A DNA stretch of 64,000 bases from Streptomyces sp. H27-H5 (GTDB lineage Bacteria; Actinomycetota; Actinomycetes; Streptomycetales; Streptomycetaceae). Position numbers and translations under genes: made by a program. Below the pieces are notes generated by a model. It was given only the letters and a program-made list of their open reading frames with translations. It was not told the DNA's origin and ran no database searches. This document shows positions 58,944 to 64,000 of this stretch, one piece after another (position 1 is the first letter of the stretch; each line of letters starts with the position of its first letter). Where the stretch lies: contig NZ_JAPNLK010000049.1 in the NCBI RefSeq assembly GCF_026627505.1, forward strand, positions 1 to 64,000. Direction: 5' to 3'.

Positions 58944-60068
58944 GTGACAACGATCCTCCGGCCCGAGGACTACGGGGCAACCCTGGGTGCCGCGGACAGC
59001 ACCGAGGCGTTCCGCCGCCTGTTCGCGGAGATCGCCAAGCGGTCCCGGCGTGACCCCGGTGGCGACCGCCTGCAGACGCCCGTCATCATCGACCTGTCCG
59101 GGCAGTACACGGTCAGCGGCACCGTCTCGTTCGCCGCGGCCAGCCGCACCCAGGGCATCACGGTCCGGGGCGCCGGGAAGCGGACGTCCGAGATCGTCAT
59201 GACCGGAGCCGAGCCGCTCTTCACGAACCCCGACACCGCGATGGGCGTCCGCTTCTACGACTGCTCGTTCCGGTCGACGAACCCGAAGGCCTCGTTCCTG
59301 TACTCCACCAGCACCGGTGGCGCCCAGGACTGGGGTTTCACCAACGTCGAGTGGCGCGGCCGGTGGAACTACGGCATCGGCCTCGACGGGCCGCCCGAGG
59401 ACTCGAACTGCAACTCGGAGTGGTTCTTCAATAACTGCCACGTCGGCGGCAGCTACGAGAAGGCCTGGCTGTGGTCCGGCATGACGCCGGCCATCAAGCA
59501 GCAGGACCAGTTCCTGAACTTCTCCCTGCGGGACTGCAAGGTCGAATACGACAGCGGAGACGCGCTCCGCTTCGACAAGGGTGGCTCGATCAACGTCTCT
59601 GGCGGTAGCTGGATCATCAAGGGGCGACGGGCCGACGGTCAGCCGTCACGGTTCTTCCACTTCCCGGCCGGCAGCCACTACGACAGCGTGCAGAGCCTCA
59701 CCGTCGTCGGCACCCGCTTCGAGCCGCGAGACCCCGCCAACCTCGTCATCGACTCGGCCTGGAAGGGGCAGATCCAGTTCATCGGCTGCATGGACGACGC
59801 ATGGGCCTTCAAGGACTACGCCAAAGCCGACGACTACGCCCCCCACCGCTACACCAACCCCGGCGGCGTCCGCTACCAGGGCTGCCAGCTCACCGGGCGG
59901 CACCGGCTCACGCAGACCGTGGCGCCGAGCAGGCAGGCGATCGTCTACGACCAGTGCGCGCGGACCGTCGCCAGCAGGCGGACGAGGGCCGCGTTCTACG
60001 ACCTGCAAGGCGCCTACGCCAGCAGCGTCCGCATCAGCCACCGGGACGACCGGGACGGAATCACCTAG
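58944..60068 (+). CDS. tail spike-like beta-helix protein
   Basis: A 374-residue protein, beginning TTILRPEDYGATLGAADSTE, a phage tail-spike N-terminal pattern (the DYGA motif). Repeated short beta-strand units follow (GITVRGAGKRTSEIVMTGAE, FYDCSFRSTNP, SINVSGGSWIIKGR, LTVVGTRFEP). This is a right-handed beta-helix/pectate-lyase-like fold, used by phages to bind or cut surface glycans. The catalytic residues cannot be assigned. GGAGGA precedes the GTG. Confidence 0.75.
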   Translation: MTTILRPEDYGATLGAADSTEAFRRLFAEIAKRSRRDPGGDRLQTPVIIDLSGQYTVSGTVSFAAASRTQGITVRGAGKRTSEIVMTGAEPLFTNPDTAMGVRFYDCSFRSTNPKASFLYSTSTGGAQDWGFTNVEWRGRWNYGIGLDGPPEDSNCNSEWFFNNCHVGGSYEKAWLWSGMTPAIKQQDQFLNFSLRDCKVEYDSGDALRFDKGGSINVSGGSWIIKGRRADGQPSRFFHFPAGSHYDSVQSLTVVGTRFEPRDPANLVIDSAWKGQIQFIGCMDDAWAFKDYAKADDYAPHRYTNPGGVRYQGCQLTGRHRLTQTVAPSRQAIVYDQCARTVASRRTRAAFYDLQGAYASSVRISHRDDRDGIT

Positions 60069-60085
60069 CCCGAGGAGGCCCCGCC

Positions 60086-60532
60086 GTGGCCGACATCACG
60101 TTCAACATCGCCCTCGCCAGGGTGGCCGCCTACGCCAGCCTCCCCGCCACCAACGACGCCCTCATCCTCGTCCCCCTCGAAGCGACCGGCCTCGTCGGCG
60201 ACTCGACGATGCGGGACTACACCACCCTCTCCGACCTCCTCGCTGGCGCCACCAACGAACAGACCACCGTCGGACGCAAGACCCTCGCCGGCGTCACCGT
60301 CACCGTCAACCACACCAGCGACCGCGTCGAAGTCGACGCCGCCGACGTCACCTGGACCGCACCCACCGGCAACGCCATCGGGGCGTTCGTCGTCTGCTAC
60401 GACCCCGACACCACCGGCGGCACCGACGCCGACCTCATCCCGCTCACCAAGCACGACAAGGCGTGGACCCCGGACGGCAACGACTTCGTGTTGACGATCT
60501 CGGATCTCTTCAGGGCTACCTCCAGCGCCTGA
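60086..60532 (+). CDS. small phage structural protein
   Basis: A 148-residue protein, MADITFNIALARVAAYASLP onward, with ALILVPLEATGLVGDSTMRD and a beta-rich second half that includes IGAFVVCYDPDTTGGTDADL. Proteins of this size and pattern sit beside tail fibre genes in actinophages. GAGGAGG lies 7 bases before the GTG. Confidence 0.7.
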   Translation: MADITFNIALARVAAYASLPATNDALILVPLEATGLVGDSTMRDYTTLSDLLAGATNEQTTVGRKTLAGVTVTVNHTSDRVEVDAADVTWTAPTGNAIGAFVVCYDPDTTGGTDADLIPLTKHDKAWTPDGNDFVLTISDLFRATSSA

Positions 60533-60549
60533 CCGGCGAGGAGAACCCG

Positions 60550-61968
60550 ATGGCCATCGGACGACTCACTCACCACGCCGCAACCGTCACCCTCTCCAGC
60601 AGCAACTCCGCGTCGGCGACGATCCCCAACGACGGCAGCACCGCCGTCGGGCGCCTCCTGCTCGTCGGATGCCTCATGCCGTCCGGTAGCCGCACCTTCG
60701 CGATCAGCGGTGGCGCGGGCGCCTGGGCGAGCCTCGGCACGGCCATGCAGTCCGGTCACATGAGCCAACTCTGGTACCGGATCGCTGAAGTAGGCGACCT
60801 CGGGGCGACGATCACCGTCACCCCCAGCACCGGCGCCATCCGGCAGGTGCTCCTCCTCGGCTCCATCGCAGGCGTCGACCAGGCCAACCCCGTTGCGGCC
60901 GTCAGCAACACCTCGTTGAGCGCGACCACCAAGACCACACCGGCAGCTTCGCCGGCCAGCACCGTCCGCGAGGTCAGCGTCGTCTGGGACAGTCGCGGCG
61001 CCGCTACCCCACAGACGTCGTCCTGGACCGCACCCGCAGGCCAGACCAGGCAAGGGCAGGCCTTCACGACCTCCGGCTCCGGGGCCTGCTCCGGCGCGTG
61101 GGGCGACTCGGACACCACCGTGTCCGGCACCATCGGATCCCGCGTCTGGACAGCCGACCAGAGCGCCTTGGGCTCCGCCTGGACGCTGTCCGTCAAGCCC
61201 GCAGCGACCATCACGGCCCTCGGGACCGTGACCGAGGTCAGTACGGCACAGAGCCTCACAGGCCGAGTCACGGCCAGGCTGACGACCGCCACGGCCAACG
61301 AGACGGCCCGAACGGTCACCGGTAGCAAGGCTGGAGCGCTGCCGCTCGCCAGCACGGTCGAGACCGCCCGCACGGTCGCCGGACGCGTCACCGCCGCCCT
61401 CAGCACCGCGGCCGAGACGTCCACAGCACAAGCAGCCACCAGTACGGTCCACGGCACCCTCGGTACCGCCGGCAGCCAGGAGACGGCCCAACCGGCCACC
61501 GGGCGGAAGACGGTCGGCCTCAACCCCGCTGGCGTCATCGAGACCGCGCGCCCACTGAACGCGACCGTCACCGCCAGCCTCACGGCTGCGGTCGAGGCGG
61601 ATCAGGCTCAACTGCTGCGCACGCCCGGCCGACTCGACCCGGCAGGCGAGACGGACACCGCGCAGTCCGTCCGAGGCTTCAAGCGGGCCACCCTCGGAAC
61701 GGTCATCGAGGTCGGCACGGCAGGCTCCCTCGCGGGGCGCAAGGCGGCCCTCGCTGGCACTGCGGCCGAGGCCGACACCAGCCTGCCGGCCGACGGCACC
61801 CACCATGCCGCCCTGGGGACCGCGCGAGAGACCGATGCGGCCAACGCCCTCACCGGCGGCGCCGTACCCCAGCCGCTCAACCACGTGACAGCCGGCGTAC
61901 CGCGGACCCGCTGGACCGGCGCCGGACCGCGCGCGCCCCGCTGGTCGGTAGGCACACCGACCACATGA
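60550..61968 (+). CDS. phage tail-associated protein with 20-residue repeats
   Basis: A 472-residue protein. Residues 1-215 form a beta-sandwich-like domain (FAISGGAGAWASLGTAMQSG, LLGSIAGVDQANPVAAVSN). From about residue 221 come about eleven degenerate repeats of about 20 residues with the core L-x2-A-x3-E-T/D-x2-A-x2-L-x-G. The C-terminus (PRTRWTGAGPRAPRWSVGTP) is basic. The protein lies with tail genes, and the repeats may form an elongated fibre. ATG after GAGGAG. Confidence 0.72.
   Translation: MAIGRLTHHAATVTLSSSNSASATIPNDGSTAVGRLLLVGCLMPSGSRTFAISGGAGAWASLGTAMQSGHMSQLWYRIAEVGDLGATITVTPSTGAIRQVLLLGSIAGVDQANPVAAVSNTSLSATTKTTPAASPASTVREVSVVWDSRGAATPQTSSWTAPAGQTRQGQAFTTSGSGACSGAWGDSDTTVSGTIGSRVWTADQSALGSAWTLSVKPAATITALGTVTEVSTAQSLTGRVTARLTTATANETARTVTGSKAGALPLASTVETARTVAGRVTAALSTAAETSTAQAATSTVHGTLGTAGSQETAQPATGRKTVGLNPAGVIETARPLNATVTASLTAAVEADQAQLLRTPGRLDPAGETDTAQSVRGFKRATLGTVIEVGTAGSLAGRKAALAGTAAEADTSLPADGTHHAALGTARETDAANALTGGAVPQPLNHVTAGVPRTRWTGAGPRAPRWSVGTPTT
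61210..61869 (+). repeat. about eleven 20-residue coding repeats
   Basis: The DNA for residues 221-440 of the tail-associated protein is made of degenerate units of about 60 bp, each encoding a variant of T-V-x-E-T-A-R-x-V-x-G. Divergence is high, so the expansion is old and protein-level selection maintains the motif. Confidence 0.7.
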
Positions 61969-62264
61969 CAGGGGGAGCCGTGGACCGCAGCAGCCTCGAA
62001 GAGCTCCTCACCCCCGTCACCGCCAGCTCCGACCCCAGCGGCTACACAGTCCGCGTGGCCGTCCTCCCCGACGGCGAGCGCCCGGAAGCCGGGGACTGGC
62101 ACGCCGGCAGCTGGCGAACCCTCGACGGCGTTCACCACGCCGCCCTGCTCGTCGGCCCCGGCGGCGCCGTAGACCTCGCCCCCGGCACCTACCGGACATG
62201 GATCGAGATCACCGCACCACCCGAGAAGCCGATCATCATCAGCCCGCGCTTTCAGATCACGTAG
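61965..62264 (+). CDS. small beta-rich tail-region protein
   Basis: A 99-residue protein. From MTGGAVDRSSLEELLTPVTA it goes into VRVAVLPDGERPEAGDW and LLVGPGGAVDLAPGTYRTWI, then EKPIIISPRFQIT: a mostly beta fold often seen beside phage head or tail genes. The ATG at 61965 overlaps the previous stop; a GTG at 61980 preceded by GGGGGAG is an alternative start. Confidence 0.62.
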   Translation: MTGGAVDRSSLEELLTPVTASSDPSGYTVRVAVLPDGERPEAGDWHAGSWRTLDGVHHAALLVGPGGAVDLAPGTYRTWIEITAPPEKPIIISPRFQIT

Positions 62265-62273
62265 GAGGTGCCC

Positions 62274-62972
62274 GTGGACGACCTCCTCATGATCGTGCCC
62301 ACACGCGGCCGGCCCGAGAGTGTCCCCGCAATCCTCGACTGCTGGCGACAGACCGGCGCGAGCGCGGACATCCTCTTCGCCGTTGATGACGACGACCCGA
62401 CGCTTCCCGGTTACCGCGAGCACATGGAGACCCTGAACGACCGCCACATCCGATGGCACGTCGGACCGAGGCTGCGGATGTGCGGCACCCTCAACGCGGT
62501 AGCGGTCGCCGAGGCCCCTCGTTACCGGTTCCTCGCGTTCATGGGCGACGACCACCGGCCCCGCACACCCGGCTGGGACGAACGTTTCCGGATCTGCCTC
62601 TCGGGCGGCCCTGGCGTCGCCTACGGCAACGATCTCCTCATGTCGGAGCGGATGCCGACCGCTGTCGCCATGACCAGCGACATCGTGCAGACCCTCGGCT
62701 ACATGGCGCCGCCCGCGCTCATCCACCTCTGTCTTGACCTCGTCTGGCTCGACTGGGGCCGCGGCATGGGCCGCATCACCTACCTCGGCGACGTCATCCT
62801 CGAACACATGCACCCAGCGAATGGCAAGGCGACCCTCGACGCCGGCTACATCGAGTGCAACAGCAGCGAGGTCTCCACCGCCGACGCGACCGCCTACTAC
62901 GACTACCGCGACAACGGCGGCCTCCAAGCCGACCTGGCCAAACTGCGAGCACTGATCGAGGAGGCGGCATGA
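62274..62972 (+). CDS. glycosyltransferase family 2-like protein
   Basis: A 232-residue GT-A fold protein. It has MIVPTRGRPESVPAILDCWR at the start, AVDDDDPTLPG as a nucleotide-sugar site, and LAFMGDDHRPRTPGWDE with the D-x-D-like metal motif. It would transfer a sugar from a nucleotide donor, plausibly to element structural proteins or to the host envelope. The GTG at 62274 is chosen because TAGGAGG ends 5 bases before it. Confidence 0.78.
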   Translation: MDDLLMIVPTRGRPESVPAILDCWRQTGASADILFAVDDDDPTLPGYREHMETLNDRHIRWHVGPRLRMCGTLNAVAVAEAPRYRFLAFMGDDHRPRTPGWDERFRICLSGGPGVAYGNDLLMSERMPTAVAMTSDIVQTLGYMAPPALIHLCLDLVWLDWGRGMGRITYLGDVILEHMHPANGKATLDAGYIECNSSEVSTADATAYYDYRDNGGLQADLAKLRALIEEAA

Positions 62973-63562
62973 GCATCGACAGCGTCATCAAGGCCTGGGA
63001 CGAAGCCGACCCCGCCGCGATCCACCCCACCCGCGGTGTCAGCGAGACCGCCTACCGGGCCTCCGGTGAAGCGCAAGCCGAACTCCTCGCCACCGTCCTA
63101 CCCAAGGGCTGCCGCGTCGTCGACTTCGGCTGCGGAGACGGCCGCGTCGCCATCCCGCTCGCCGAACTCGGCTACGACGTCACCGGCGCCGATGGCTCAC
63201 AGGCCATGCTCGACCGCCTCGCCGAACGCGCGCCCGACATGCCGACCATCCTCACCGACGGCACCGACCTCGCCGACCAGCTCGACAAGAAGGTCGACGC
63301 CGTCGTGTCACTGGCCGTACTGATCCACCACGGCTACGAGTCCGCCGAGCAGATCATCGCCGGGCTCCGGGCCGCAGTCCGCGCCAACGGGCTCCTGATC
63401 CTCGACTGGCCCACCGCCGACCAGCCCGCGGAGGGGGCAGGCTGGATCGGCGTCACCACCTGGTCCCGCGACCGGCAAGACGAGCTGTGCACGCGCATCG
63501 GCCTCAAGCGCCTCGACCACGAGCTGCCCTGGCCCGTCTTCCGCGCGGTCAAGGCGGGCTGA
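62969..63562 (+). CDS. SAM-dependent methyltransferase
   Basis: A 197-residue class I methyltransferase. Motif I is RVVDFGCGDGRVAIPLA (about 48-65), the acidic residue of motif II is in VTGADGS, then TDGTDLADQ and the LILDWPTADQ post-motif. It overlaps the glycosyltransferase and epimerase genes by a few bases, so it probably modifies the same sugar or polymer. The target is unknown. Confidence 0.85.
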   Translation: MSIDSVIKAWDEADPAAIHPTRGVSETAYRASGEAQAELLATVLPKGCRVVDFGCGDGRVAIPLAELGYDVTGADGSQAMLDRLAERAPDMPTILTDGTDLADQLDKKVDAVVSLAVLIHHGYESAEQIIAGLRAAVRANGLLILDWPTADQPAEGAGWIGVTTWSRDRQDELCTRIGLKRLDHELPWPVFRAVKAG

Positions 63563-64000
63563 TGCGCGTCCTCCTCACCGGAGCCGCCGGCTTCGTAGGC
63601 CGCCACCTGCACCAGGCCATGTACGAACGCGACTGGCACGTCTCCGCGATCGACCTGACACCCACCGCGGCCGTCCTCCGGCGGGACGCCCTCGACCACT
63701 TCCGCACCAGCGACGTCCGCTTCGACCTGGTCATCCACTGCGCGGCCATCGTCGGCGGCAGGGCCAGCATCGACGGCTCCCCGCTAGGCGTCGCCACCAA
63801 CCTTGCGCTCGACGCCTGGTACATGCGCTACCTGGCCCGCACCAGGACTCCACGGGCCGTGTACTTCTCCAGCTCCGCCGCGTACCCCGTCGCTCTCCAG
63901 CAGCCCGGACCGATCCGGCGGCTCGTCGAGACCGACATCGACTACGAGCTGCCCGGCCGGCCCGACGCGACCTACGGGCTCGCCAAGCTGACCGGCGAGC
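63562..64000 (+). CDS. NAD-dependent sugar epimerase/dehydratase, cut by the window edge
   Basis: An extended short-chain dehydrogenase. It opens MRVLLTGAAGFVGRHLHQAM with the G-x2-G-x2-G cofactor motif, and later has YFSSSAAYPV and the catalytic Y-x3-K in TYGLAKLTGE at the window end. The first 146 codons are present. Such enzymes make activated sugars (for example GDP-fucose or dTDP-sugars), in line with the glycosyltransferase two genes upstream. TGATG overlap with the methyltransferase. Confidence 0.85.
   Translation, partial: MRVLLTGAAGFVGRHLHQAMYERDWHVSAIDLTPTAAVLRRDALDHFRTSDVRFDLVIHCAAIVGGRASIDGSPLGVATNLALDAWYMRYLARTRTPRAVYFSSSAAYPVALQQPGPIRRLVETDIDYELPGRPDATYGLAKLTGE

Overview
The window is high-GC actinobacterial DNA and almost certainly comes from a Streptomyces. 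The evidence is a chaplin pair next to a DUF5703 gene, the mycothiol ligase MshC with its usual companion genes, an F420-type LLM oxidoreductase, and heavy use of GTG starts with GTGA/ATGA stop-start overlaps. It splits at about 33.2-35.1 kb into an ordinary chromosomal part on the left and a mobile element on the right, with an IS66-type transposon exactly at the join.

Chromosomal part (1-33.18 kb). A PAC2 gene converges on a leftward mshC operon: a histidine phosphatase, DUF3090, the SCO1664-family protein and mshC. Then come CorA, a ferritin-like protein, an LLM oxidoreductase, an aldo/keto reductase coupled to a RecD-like helicase that has lost its ATPase motifs, an acidic hypothetical protein, DUF5703, an unusual one-domain long chaplin with a collagen-like stalk, ChpH, an M20 peptidase and tRNA-Leu(GAG). 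Further right are a GntR/MFS pair with a perfect palindromic operator, two APC permeases, a TPR-like protein, an ASCH protein, an FAD dehydrogenase, a Nudix hydrolase, two DUF202 membrane proteins, a His-rich metal binder, and an MBL-fold hydrolase. The last block is an acyl-CoA set (phosphotransferase, acyl-CoA dehydrogenase, TetR regulator, AMP-forming ligase) around a secreted subtilisin. Convergent genes are usually separated by strong inverted repeats.

Element part (35.15 kb to the right edge). Almost every gene points right and most overlap by 4 bases. From left to right: a short sliding-clamp-like protein, a YqaJ exonuclease, a RecA-like Sak4-type ATPase, HTH proteins, an orphan cytosine-C5 methyltransferase, and a lambda O/P-like pair (initiator and helicase loader). 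The initiator gene carries six 27-bp dyad repeats that look like the replication origin. A long run of tiny genes follows (zinc-finger, single-TM, DUF4326 and XF1762 proteins). A leftward GntR/UTRA (KorSA-like) repressor with a palindromic operator comes next, then a second rightward operon. That operon leads through a DUF2637 membrane protein into a transfer-type block built around an FtsK/TraB-like translocase with a C-terminal winged-helix-like segment. A promoter and attenuator then precede phage tail-type genes (beta-helix spike, small structural protein, repeat-rich protein) and a glycosyltransferase, a methyltransferase and an epimerase cut by the window edge.

The element therefore combines phage replication and tail genes with genes typical of Streptomyces conjugative plasmids or AICEs. 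It could be a phage-plasmid or a prophage with a TraB-like module. No integrase, terminase, portal, capsid, tape measure or lysis gene is seen in the window; the IS sits where an integration module might have been, and the rest may lie beyond 64 kb. No stretch longer than about 220 bases lacks a gene call. The larger gaps (14.92-15.10, 18.89-19.11, 21.63-21.84, 29.31-29.50, 44.48-44.67, 53.31-53.41 kb) hold only the regulatory or hairpin sites listed or nothing recognisable.
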